Positions 9,654 through 16,848 of a stretch of 64,000 nucleotides of DNA are shown piece after piece. Below the pieces are notes generated by a model. That model made no database searches and was not told where the DNA came from. It was given only the letters and a program-made list of their open reading frames with translations. The translations under genes were made by a program, and so were the position numbers. This DNA comes from Mycolicibacterium fortuitum subsp. fortuitum (GTDB lineage Bacteria; Actinomycetota; Actinomycetes; Mycobacteriales; Mycobacteriaceae), in contig NZ_AP025518.1 of the NCBI RefSeq assembly GCF_022179545.1, positions 186,001-250,000 of the forward strand, written 5' to 3'. Positions within the stretch are counted from its first letter, which is position 1. Every line of letters begins with the position of its first letter.

Positions 9654-9949
9654 CCGCCCAGCGCCTGCTCGATCCGCTCGACCTTGGCGGTGAGCTGCCC
9701 GGTATAGCCCGGACGGATGTCGGCCTTCAACACCAGGCTGACCCTGGGCGAAACAGCAGCTACGGCATCCACGGCCTGTTTCACCACGGCCATGACGTCG
9801 TCCCATTCACCTTCGATGTTGGTGAACATGGCATTGGTCTCGTTGGGTAGGCCCGAGGCCCGCACCACGCGCACGGCTTCGGCCACCGCGGCGCTGACAC
9901 TTCCGGTTTCGTCCCCGCCCGTCGGGCTGATGCTGAAGGCAACAATCAC
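9650..9949 (-). CDS. MTH1187/YkoF-type thiamine-binding domain protein
   Basis: About 99 residues from GTG 9949 ([11 protein letters not shown] as start). It matches the MTH1187 family, in which a beta-strand (VAFSISPTG), a helix and the [20 protein letters not shown] segment build a small ferredoxin-like fold thought to bind thiamine or a related ligand. I chose GTG 9949 because a CACAAT -10-like element ends 7 nt before it; an open frame to ATG 10009 would add 20 residues with no family similarity. It is convergent with the ricR operon and divergent from the MFS gene. Confidence 0.75.
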   Translation of the reverse strand: MIVAFSISPTGGDETGSVSAAVAEAVRVVRASGLPNETNAMFTNIEGEWDDVMAVVKQAVDAVAAVSPRVSLVLKADIRPGYTGQLTAKVERIEQALGG

Positions 9950-10050
9950 GGGTTCGATTGTGCGCGCTCGTGCGCTTGGTGATGACTGCACATTCTCTCG
10001 GTTCGGCAACCACGCGCGGCACCGTTATGGCACTACCGTGGCATTCCAGA

Positions 10051-11298
10051 ATGACCTTCAGCGTCACCGGCGAAGCTCTCTCCGCCCACACCAGCCCGTG
10101 GACGCCCCGCGTTGCCACGCAACTCGCCGTGCTCGCGGCGGCGGCATTCATCTACGTCACCGCGGAGATGCTTCCGGTCGGTGCGCTCCCGGCGATCGCC
10201 GCCGATCTTCAGGTCAGCGAGGGGCTGGTCGCCACACTCATGGCCAGTTACGCCCTGGTCGCCGCGCTGACAACGGTCGCCCTGGTGCGGCTGACGGCGC
10301 GCTGGCCGCGTCGCCGGACGTTGGTCGCCACCCTGGTGTGCCTGACGGTCTCGCAGGTGATCTCGGCGCTCGCACCGAACTTCGCCGTGCTGGCCGGCGG
10401 ACGGGTGCTGTGCGCGTTGGCCCACGGGCTGATGTGGTCGGTGATCGCCCCGATCGGTGCCCGGCTGGTCCCGGCCAGCCATGCCGGCCGGGCAACCGCA
10501 GCCGTCTACGTCGGCACGGGTCTGGCACTGGTCGTGGGGAACCCGCTGGCCGCGGCGCTCAGCGAAGTGTGGGGTTGGCGGCCCGCCGTGGCCGTCATCG
10601 CGGTGGCTGCGGCCGTCGTGGCCCTCGCCGCGTGGACGATGCTGCCGCCGCTGGCACCCGCCCCGGGCGTCACGAATGCCGCAGGCGGGCCGCCCGGCCA
10701 CCGGCGCAACCGTCGGCTGTTCATCCTGTCGACGGTCACCCTGATCGGTGTCACCGGGCATTTCATCGCCTTCACCTTCATCGTGGTGATCATCCGGGAT
10801 GTGGTCGGGATCCACGGGCCACATCTGGCCTGGCTGCTGGCCGCCTTCGGGGTTGCCGGTCTGGCCGGCATGGCCGCGATGGCGCGGCCCCTGGACCTGT
10901 GGCCGAAGGCCTCGGTGCTGGGTTGTCTGGCTGTGCTGGCCGCCGCGCTGCTGACGCTGTCAGTGCTGGGCTTCGACCACTTGTCCGGTCGGTCGGCCCT
11001 GGTGCTGGGTGGGCTGGCCATCGTGGCCTGGGGTGCGTCGTCCACGGCTTTGCCGCCGATGCTGCAGGCCTCCGCGATGCGCACCTCGCCCGAAGACCCC
11101 GACGGCGCCTCCGGCCGGTATGTCGCGGCGTTCCAGGTCGGCATCATGGGCGGCGCGCTGATCGGCGGCGGTGTCTACGACCACGGCGGTGCGGCGGCGA
11201 CGGTGGCCGCGGCCGCAGCCCTGATCATCGTTTCGATGTGCGGTGTCGCGTCGTCTCGCGGCGTATTCGTTGTTTCCTGCCCTACCACCGAGAAGTAA
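10051..11298 (+). CDS. MFS drug/metabolite efflux transporter (Rv0191-like)
   Basis: 415 residues from ATG 10051, the length of Rv0191, with about 12 membrane helices. It resembles the DHA1 sugar/chloramphenicol efflux group: FIYVTAEMLPVGALPAIAADL in helix 1, the RWPRRRTL loop between helices 2 and 3 and GRVLCALAHGLMWSVIAPIG in helix 4. It should export small hydrophobic compounds with the proton gradient, but the substrate is unknown. Longer starts (10027, 9958) are possible. No linked regulator is visible. Confidence 0.88.
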   Translation: MTFSVTGEALSAHTSPWTPRVATQLAVLAAAAFIYVTAEMLPVGALPAIAADLQVSEGLVATLMASYALVAALTTVALVRLTARWPRRRTLVATLVCLTVSQVISALAPNFAVLAGGRVLCALAHGLMWSVIAPIGARLVPASHAGRATAAVYVGTGLALVVGNPLAAALSEVWGWRPAVAVIAVAAAVVALAAWTMLPPLAPAPGVTNAAGGPPGHRRNRRLFILSTVTLIGVTGHFIAFTFIVVIIRDVVGIHGPHLAWLLAAFGVAGLAGMAAMARPLDLWPKASVLGCLAVLAAALLTLSVLGFDHLSGRSALVLGGLAIVAWGASSTALPPMLQASAMRTSPEDPDGASGRYVAAFQVGIMGGALIGGGVYDHGGAAATVAAAAALIIVSMCGVASSRGVFVVSCPTTEK

Positions 11299-11440
11299 CG
11301 CGAGCACGCTCACAGTCGATAAACACCGCAGTTCAGCGCCGTGGAATCGGTCGTTGTCGGGGGATCACGCCTTCTCGCGGCAGTAGCTGGTCATAGCGCT
11401 GTGAGAGACTGGAGCGAGTTGTGCTGTCTGGAGGTTACTC

Positions 11441-12460
11441 ATGCCGAAATCGGCAAAACGTCGACTGATCACCGCGTTCATGGCTGCGGGGCTGCTCGGT
11501 GGGCTGGTGCTCAGCCCGTCCGCATACGCAGACCCCGAGGTGCCGCCGGCACCGGTCGACCCTGCTGTTCCGGGTCCCCCGCCGGGCGCGTACATCCCAC
11601 CGCTGCCTGCCGACCCGGCCGACCCGGCCGCTGCGGCTCCGGGAGCCCCCACGACGCCCGCACCGATCATCAACTATGGATCGCCGACCATCCCCTTCAC
11701 TGAAGGCGACGCGCCGGGGCAGAACTCCACGCCGTTCACCGGTGAGGCGCCGTTCCTGCCGCCGTCGTTCAACCCGGTCAACGGGTCCATGGTGGGCGTC
11801 GCCAAGCCCATCTACATCAACTTCCAGCGGCCGATCGCCAACCGGCAGATGGCCCAGGACGCCATCCGGATCACTTCCAACCCGCCGGTCGCGGGCCGCT
11901 TCTACTGGGTCACCGACACGCAGCTGCGCTGGCGCCCGCAGGACTTCTGGCCGTCCAACACCGTGGTGAACATCGACGCGGCCGGCACCAAGTCCAGCTT
12001 CCGCGTGGGTGACTACCTGGTGGCCACCATCGACGACAAGACCAAGAAGATGGAAGTCATGCGCAACGGGAAGCTGGAGAAGACCTTCCCGGTGTCGATG
12101 GGTAAGCCCGACGGCAAGCACGAGACCAAGAACGGCACCTACTACGTGCTGGAGAAGTTCCCCGACATCGTCATGGATTCCTCCACCTACGGCGTCCCGG
12201 TGGACTCCAAGGAGGGCTACAAGCTCAAGGTGAAGGACGCGGTCCGCATCGACAACAGCGGCGTCTTCGTCCACAGCGCGCCCTGGTCTGTGGCCGCACA
12301 GGGCAACAGCAACGTGAGCCACGGCTGCGTCAACCTCAGCCCGGAGAACGCCAAGTGGTTCTACGACAACTTCGGCAGCGGTGACCCGGTGGTGATCAAG
12401 AACACCGGCGGCGGCTGGTACAACACGCCTGACGGCGCGTCCGACTGGCAGATGTTCTAG
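11441..12460 (+). CDS. L,D-transpeptidase (LdtMt4/Rv0192-like)
   Basis: 339 residues. A Sec signal peptide ends near SAYA (residue 30) and a Pro/Ala-rich linker runs to about residue 75. A beta-sandwich domain (about 80-190) precedes the YkuD catalytic domain (about 190-325) with VHSAPWS (H278) and SHGCVNLS (H294, C296 nucleophile). It forms 3-3 cross-links in peptidoglycan or anchors ligands to it, in the periplasm. Unlike typical lipoprotein Ldts it has no lipobox. The RBS GGAGGT at 11430-11435 fixes the start. Synteny and the Pro-rich head match Rv0192; the genes between Rv0192 and zmp1 in M. tuberculosis are missing here. Confidence 0.92.
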   Translation: MPKSAKRRLITAFMAAGLLGGLVLSPSAYADPEVPPAPVDPAVPGPPPGAYIPPLPADPADPAAAAPGAPTTPAPIINYGSPTIPFTEGDAPGQNSTPFTGEAPFLPPSFNPVNGSMVGVAKPIYINFQRPIANRQMAQDAIRITSNPPVAGRFYWVTDTQLRWRPQDFWPSNTVVNIDAAGTKSSFRVGDYLVATIDDKTKKMEVMRNGKLEKTFPVSMGKPDGKHETKNGTYYVLEKFPDIVMDSSTYGVPVDSKEGYKLKVKDAVRIDNSGVFVHSAPWSVAAQGNSNVSHGCVNLSPENAKWFYDNFGSGDPVVIKNTGGGWYNTPDGASDWQMF

Positions 12461-12476
12461 GCATCACCCGCCGAGC

Positions 12477-12521
12477 GACGCGAACCCCCCAATTTCCACC
12501 GAAATTGGGGGGGTTCGCGTC
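12477..12521. terminator. Bidirectional terminator between ldt and zmp1
   Basis: A 20-bp stem with one bulged G and a 4-nt loop. The left arm runs GACGCGAA-CCCCCC-AATTTC (12477-12496) and the right arm is its complement (12501-12521). It lies between the two convergent stop codons and can serve both strands. Confidence 0.85.
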
Positions 12522-12533
12522 TTCGCGCAGAGG

Positions 12534-14519
12534 TCAGTTCCAGATTCGGACCCGCTCGGCCGGGTCCAGGTAGAGCTCGTCGGTTTCGGACACGTCGAAC
12601 GCCTCGTAGAAGGAGTTGATGTTGCGGATGACGCCGTTGCAGCGGAACTCCGGCGGTGAGTGGGGGTCCACCGCCAGCCGCCGGATGGCCTCGGCGTCAC
12701 GGGATTTGGTCCGCCACACCTGGGCCCAACCGAAGTAGACGCGCTGCACGCCGGTCAGCCCGTCGATCACCGGAGCCTCCTGCCCCTTCAATGACAGTTC
12801 ATAGGCCAGCAGGGCGATGGACAGCCCACCCAGATCGCCGATGTTCTCCCCGACCGTGAACGCGCCGTTCACGTGGTGGGATGCATCCAGCGCGCGCGGG
12901 GTGAACTTCTCATACTGGTCGATCAAAGCCTTTGTGCGGACCCCGAATTCGGCACGATCGGCATCGGTCCACCAGTCCACCAGGTTGCCGTCGCCGTCGT
13001 ATTTGGCGCCCTGGTCGTCAAATCCGTGGCCGATCTCGTGCCCGATGACAGCGCCGATGCCGCCGTAGTTGGCCGCGTCGTCGGCGTCGGCATCGAAGAA
13101 CGGTGGCTGCAGAATGGCTGCGGGAAAGACGATTTCGTTCATCCCCGGGTTGTAGTAGGCGTTCACCGTCTGCGGCGTCATGAACCACTCGTCACGATCC
13201 ACCGGGCCGCCCAGCTTGGCCAGCTCGCGGTCGGAGTTCACCACGTGGCCGCGGCGGTAGTTGCCGTACAGGTCATCGCGCTCGACCACCAGCGCCGAAT
13301 AGTCGCGCCAGCGGGCCGGGTAACCGATCTTGGGGGTGAACTTGTCCAGCTTCACCAGCGCCTTGGCCCGCGTTTCGGGCGTCATCCAGTCCAGCTCGTT
13401 GATGCTGACCCGGTAGGCCTCCCGCAGATTGGCCACCAACTCGTCCATGCGGGCCTTGGCCTCGGGCGGGAAGTACTTGGCCACATAGAGCTTGCCCAGG
13501 GCGTCACCCATCAGGCCCTCCACCAGAGACACTCCGCGCTTCCAACGGTCGCGGTTCTGCTCGGTGCCGCTCAAGGTGCGGCCGTAGAAGTCGAAGTTCT
13601 CGGCCACCAGATCGTCGGTCAGCAGCCCGGCGCGCGAATGGATGAGGCGCCAGCGGGTCCAGGCCTTCCAATCCTCAAGGTCTTCGCTCGCCCACAGCGC
13701 GGCGAAAGCCGTCACGTAGTCGGGCTGACGCAGCACCAGCTCGGAGACCTTCTCGGGGGTGGTGCCGAGCGCGCCGAGCCAGCCGGTCCAGTCGAAGCCG
13801 GGGGCGTCGCCGGACAGGTCGGCGAACGTGCGCAGGTTGTAGGTCAGGTCGGCGTCGCGGCGCTTGACGACGTCCCAGTGCGAGGCAGCCAGTTTGGATT
13901 CCAGCGCCACGATCCGCGCTGCGGTGTCGGCGGGATCCCCGGCGGTGTCTCCGTAGACGAGAGCGAACATCCGGGCGATGTGGCCGGGGTAGGCCGCCAG
14001 AATCTCGGCGTGCTGCTCGTCGCGGTAGTAGGACTCGTCGGGCAGCCCGAGACCGGACTGGCTCATGTGCAGCAGGTAGCGCGTCGAATCCTTGGAGTCG
14101 GTGTCGACGTACACCCCGGCTCCGCCGGACACCCCGGTGCGCTCCAGCCCACCGAGGACCGCTGCCAGCGCATCGCGGTCGGCCGCACCGTCGATCAGGG
14201 CCAGCTCGGCCAGCAGCGGGGCCAGGCCGCGCGCGGCGATGGTCTGCTCGTCCATGAAGCTGGCGTACAGATCGCCGATGCGCTGCTCGTCGGTGCCGGC
14301 CGCGGCGCCGGACTCGGCTGCTTGGGTGATGATGTCGCGGATCTGCTCCTCGGCACGGTCGTGCAGCAGCCGGAAGGCGCCGTCGGTGGCGCGGTCGGCG
14401 GGGATCTCGTAGTCGGTCAACCAGCGGCCGTTCACATGGCCGAACAGATCGTCTTGCGGGCGGGCTTGCGGGTCGACATGGCTCAGGTCGATACCCGACT
14501 TGATGGCTTCTACCGTCAC
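12534..14519 (-). CDS. zmp1: Zinc metalloprotease Zmp1 (M13 family)
   Basis: 661 residues, a neprilysin/Kell-type endopeptidase. Zinc and catalytic residues are intact: HEIGH at 494-498 (H494, E495, H498), the third ligand E558 in GENIGD, and the substrate-binding NAYYNP upstream. No signal peptide is visible, as in M. tuberculosis Zmp1 (Rv0198c). Family work links Zmp1 to blocking inflammasome activation and to host peptide cleavage; in an environmental species its substrate is open. I prefer GTG 14519 with GGAAG 9 nt upstream, which gives the MTVEAIKSG start; GTG 14525 is possible. Confidence 0.95.
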   Translation of the reverse strand: MTVEAIKSGIDLSHVDPQARPQDDLFGHVNGRWLTDYEIPADRATDGAFRLLHDRAEEQIRDIITQAAESGAAAGTDEQRIGDLYASFMDEQTIAARGLAPLLAELALIDGAADRDALAAVLGGLERTGVSGGAGVYVDTDSKDSTRYLLHMSQSGLGLPDESYYRDEQHAEILAAYPGHIARMFALVYGDTAGDPADTAARIVALESKLAASHWDVVKRRDADLTYNLRTFADLSGDAPGFDWTGWLGALGTTPEKVSELVLRQPDYVTAFAALWASEDLEDWKAWTRWRLIHSRAGLLTDDLVAENFDFYGRTLSGTEQNRDRWKRGVSLVEGLMGDALGKLYVAKYFPPEAKARMDELVANLREAYRVSINELDWMTPETRAKALVKLDKFTPKIGYPARWRDYSALVVERDDLYGNYRRGHVVNSDRELAKLGGPVDRDEWFMTPQTVNAYYNPGMNEIVFPAAILQPPFFDADADDAANYGGIGAVIGHEIGHGFDDQGAKYDGDGNLVDWWTDADRAEFGVRTKALIDQYEKFTPRALDASHHVNGAFTVGENIGDLGGLSIALLAYELSLKGQEAPVIDGLTGVQRVYFGWAQVWRTKSRDAEAIRRLAVDPHSPPEFRCNGVIRNINSFYEAFDVSETDELYLDPAERVRIWN

Positions 14520-14571
14520 CCCCACATTCTTCCAGAAGGCCGCGGGTGCACCCGGGCGGTTTCGCGGCCGG

Positions 14572-14577
14572 TACCCT
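14572..14577 (+). promoter_or_regulatory. -10 element of leaderless promoter, Mce-associated pair
   Basis: TACCCT lies 7 nt before the ATG at 14585 with no Shine-Dalgarno in between, so transcription probably starts on the start codon. Confidence 0.5.
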
Positions 14578-14584
14578 CACGGCC

Positions 14585-15193
14585 ATGCCCGAGGCGCCCA
14601 GCAAGGACAGCAAGGACAGCCCAGCCGATCACCCCAGTGGCGTCATCACCGGCTTTGGCTTCGCATCGGCGGTGGCCGGGCTGATCGCGGTGGTCGCGGT
14701 GGTCCTGGCCGCGATGGTGTGGTCCGGCCATCGCAGCGAGGCCGAGGAACGCGCCTATCAGACCCGTGTGCTGCGGACCGCGGCCGACTGGACCAACATC
14801 CTGATCAACATCAACAAGGACTCCGTCGAGGCCGGTATGCAGAAGCTGCGCGAGGGCACCGTGGGGCAGCTCAACGCGGATTTCGACGCTGCCGTGGCGC
14901 CCTACCGTGACCTGGTGCAGCGACTGCAGGCCCGCACCACGGGGCAGATCGACTCGGTAGCCATCGAATCGCTGTACCACCCGCCGCCAGGTCCGGACGG
15001 CCGGCCGGTGCCTGCGCCCAAGACCGAGTTGGCCGGGATGGTGTCGCGTACCGACACCGTGCTCGTGGTGGCCACCTCGGTCAGCGAGAACGCCGGCAGC
15101 GACAAGCCTCAGACCGTGCGATGGACGCTTCGGCTGGACGTGTCCGACGTAGACGGAAACCTGATGGTCTCGCGGTTGGAGCCGATCCGATGA
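14585..15193 (+). CDS. Mce-associated membrane protein (Rv0199-like)
   Basis: 202 residues. A short cytosolic head rich in Lys, Asp and Ser is followed by one membrane helix (about 22-46) and an exported domain with the helix TRVLRTAADWTNILININKD and a beta-rich C-terminus (TDTVLVVATSVSE). This is the layout of Mce-associated (Mas) proteins, which resemble VirB8/Tim44 folds and accompany Mce lipid importers. No mce operon is in the window. It overlaps the next gene by 4 nt (ATGA), so the two are translationally coupled. Confidence 0.85.
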   Translation: MPEAPSKDSKDSPADHPSGVITGFGFASAVAGLIAVVAVVLAAMVWSGHRSEAEERAYQTRVLRTAADWTNILININKDSVEAGMQKLREGTVGQLNADFDAAVAPYRDLVQRLQARTTGQIDSVAIESLYHPPPGPDGRPVPAPKTELAGMVSRTDTVLVVATSVSENAGSDKPQTVRWTLRLDVSDVDGNLMVSRLEPIR

Positions 15194-15879
15194 GAAACCG
15201 GTTGCGCGTCCTGGCCTTCGACATCGCCGCCCCGCTCTCGGCGATCGCGGCGCTGCTCTACATCGGCCTGGCGCTGGCCTGGCCGCTGTGGTGGGTATCG
15301 CTGTGTTCGGTGTTGTGCCTGCTGATCGTGCAGGGCGTCCTGGTCAACATCGTGCTGGCCCGCCGCGACGGCGTCACACTGGGGACCGACGACGACGCTC
15401 CAGGACTGCGCCTCGCGGTCGCCGGTGTGGCCGCCGCCGCTGTGGTGGCCGCGGTCACGGTGGGGTACCTGCGCTGGACCGTGCCCGACCGCACTTTCAA
15501 CAATGACCGCGACGAGGTGGTTCGGATCGCCAGCAGCGTCTCCGAGGCCACCGCCACGTTCAGCCCGCAGAGCCCGACCTCCTCGATCGACCGTGCGACC
15601 TCGATGATGTCGCCGGAGCAGGCTCAGCAGTTCAAGAACGAATTCGCTAATGTGGCAAAGGAATTGGCGAGCAAGAATGTGTCGGCCACCGCCGCCACCA
15701 TCTCGGCCGGGGTGGAGGCGCTCGGTCCGCAGGTGGCCAGCGTGGCCGTGGTGCTGCGCGGAACCCAGAGTGCGCCGGGCAAACCCACCGACAATGCCGT
15801 CATGGCACTGCGGGTTGCGCTGAGCAAGTCCGACGGGCGATGGCTCGTCGACAATGTGACCCCGCTGCACTCCCGCTGA
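15190..15879 (+). CDS. Mce-associated membrane protein (Rv0200-like)
   Basis: 229 residues, the size I recall for Rv0200. It has three N-terminal hydrophobic helices (about 8-30, 33-52 and 75-97) and an exported domain starting at RWTVPDRTFNNDRDEVVRIA. The Mas-type pattern follows: SMMSPEQAQQFKNEF and a beta-rich end (GRWLVDNVTPL). The start ATG at 15190 is set by the ATGA overlap with the preceding stop. It is probably a partner of the preceding protein in one envelope complex. Confidence 0.87.
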   Translation: MRNRLRVLAFDIAAPLSAIAALLYIGLALAWPLWWVSLCSVLCLLIVQGVLVNIVLARRDGVTLGTDDDAPGLRLAVAGVAAAAVVAAVTVGYLRWTVPDRTFNNDRDEVVRIASSVSEATATFSPQSPTSSIDRATSMMSPEQAQQFKNEFANVAKELASKNVSATAATISAGVEALGPQVASVAVVLRGTQSAPGKPTDNAVMALRVALSKSDGRWLVDNVTPLHSR

Positions 15880-15921
15880 GGATCGGCGGAACCGACAGGC
15901 GAAGTGGCCCGACCGACCGGG

Positions 15922-16848
15922 CTACTTTGCCTGACGCTGCGCGGAGAGCTTGGCGAACCGGTCGGAGAGGCGCTGCATCCGCAGCAGCAGTGAGGCCGGA
16001 GGGCTGACGGTGCCTTCCAGATAATCGGCGAAGGACTCGTTGGACACCCCGATGCGCGAGGCGAATTCGGGTGCCTGCAGCTCCGAGCGGCGCAGCATGG
16101 CCTGGATCTGGTGGGCGACCTCGGCGCGCTCGGTGGCTTCCAGGTGCTCACGGGTGCGCACCAGCACTTCCGACAGTGCCTTGGACACTCCGTACGGGCG
16201 GGCGGTCTGCAGCACTTCTTCGACCTGGCGGGCGGTGCGGCCGTACGGGTCCCGCTTGATCGCGGCGACGATGCGCTGCCAGACGGCCATGTCGTCGGTC
16301 TCCAGGGCAGCACGGATCGCCGCGGTCGGCCAGTACTCGACCGGCCGGTCGTCGAAGGAGGGTTGGCGCTGCGGCGGCGCGGCCTGCCCCTGACGTGGTT
16401 GTCGCGGCTGTGCCGGCTGCGGCGAGCGCTGTACTGAAGTGCGTGGCGTCTGCGTTCCCTGTCCCTGTGTGCGCTGTCCCTTGGTGTCCTGCCCAGGAGT
16501 GCGTTGCTCCTGTGTCCGTTGTACCTGGGTGGGCGCGTTCTGGGAGCGTTGTGCCGAACTGCGTTGCCCGGAAGTGCGCGAAGCGGTATCGCGCGGTGAC
16601 GTCGTGCGCTGAGTCGAGGCCGCCCGCTGGGCTGCCGCGGGCCGCTGAGTCGAAGCGGCGCGCTGAGCGGTGGCCCGCTGCGCTGACGTGCGCTGGGGCG
16701 AAGTACGCGGGGTCGACGTGCGTGGGGCGGCTGTGCGTTGAGCCTGCGGTCCCTGGGGGCGCCGAGGGGTCGATTGCGCCGGCTGAATCTCGTCGCGGCG
16801 CGCCATCCGCGCATCCCTCGATTCCCGGACGTCGGGGGCCAACGTCAC
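15922..16848 (-). CDS. Low-complexity Gln/Arg/Thr/Ser-rich protein coupled to mmpL11 (Rv0201c-like)
   Basis: 308 residues from GTG 16848, which overlaps the mmpL11 stop (GTGA) and has a near-perfect GGAGGAGG site 5 nt upstream. Residues about 20-160 are a long disordered stretch made of irregular QRT, QRS, QRA and PRT units. The folded C-terminal half (about 165-308) is helical: a segment around PTAAIRAALETDDMAVWQRI, then a lambda-repressor-like helix-turn-helix (ELQAPEFASRIGVSNESFADYL), then ASLLLRMQRLSDRF. It may bind DNA or simply be a helical adaptor. Tight coupling to mmpL11 suggests a shared role. The M. tuberculosis counterpart (166 aa by memory) lacks most of the low-complexity part. 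Confidence 0.8.
   Translation of the reverse strand: MTLAPDVRESRDARMARRDEIQPAQSTPRRPQGPQAQRTAAPRTSTPRTSPQRTSAQRATAQRAASTQRPAAAQRAASTQRTTSPRDTASRTSGQRSSAQRSQNAPTQVQRTQEQRTPGQDTKGQRTQGQGTQTPRTSVQRSPQPAQPRQPRQGQAAPPQRQPSFDDRPVEYWPTAAIRAALETDDMAVWQRIVAAIKRDPYGRTARQVEEVLQTARPYGVSKALSEVLVRTREHLEATERAEVAHQIQAMLRRSELQAPEFASRIGVSNESFADYLEGTVSPPASLLLRMQRLSDRFAKLSAQRQAK

Noticed and set aside
11388..11403. TCATAGCGCTGTGA-like imperfect palindrome upstream of the L,D-transpeptidase
   Set aside because: Imperfect and short; no regulator or conservation evidence available.
12873..14684. 603-codon open frame antisense to zmp1
   Set aside because: Composition is typical of a complementary-strand shadow, and zmp1 has intact catalytic motifs.
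16390..16760. Repeated CGTTG- and GCGCTG-like units as a CRISPR or DNA repeat array
   Set aside because: Units are irregular, lack fixed spacers and encode the Gln-Arg-Thr/Ser stretch in frame.
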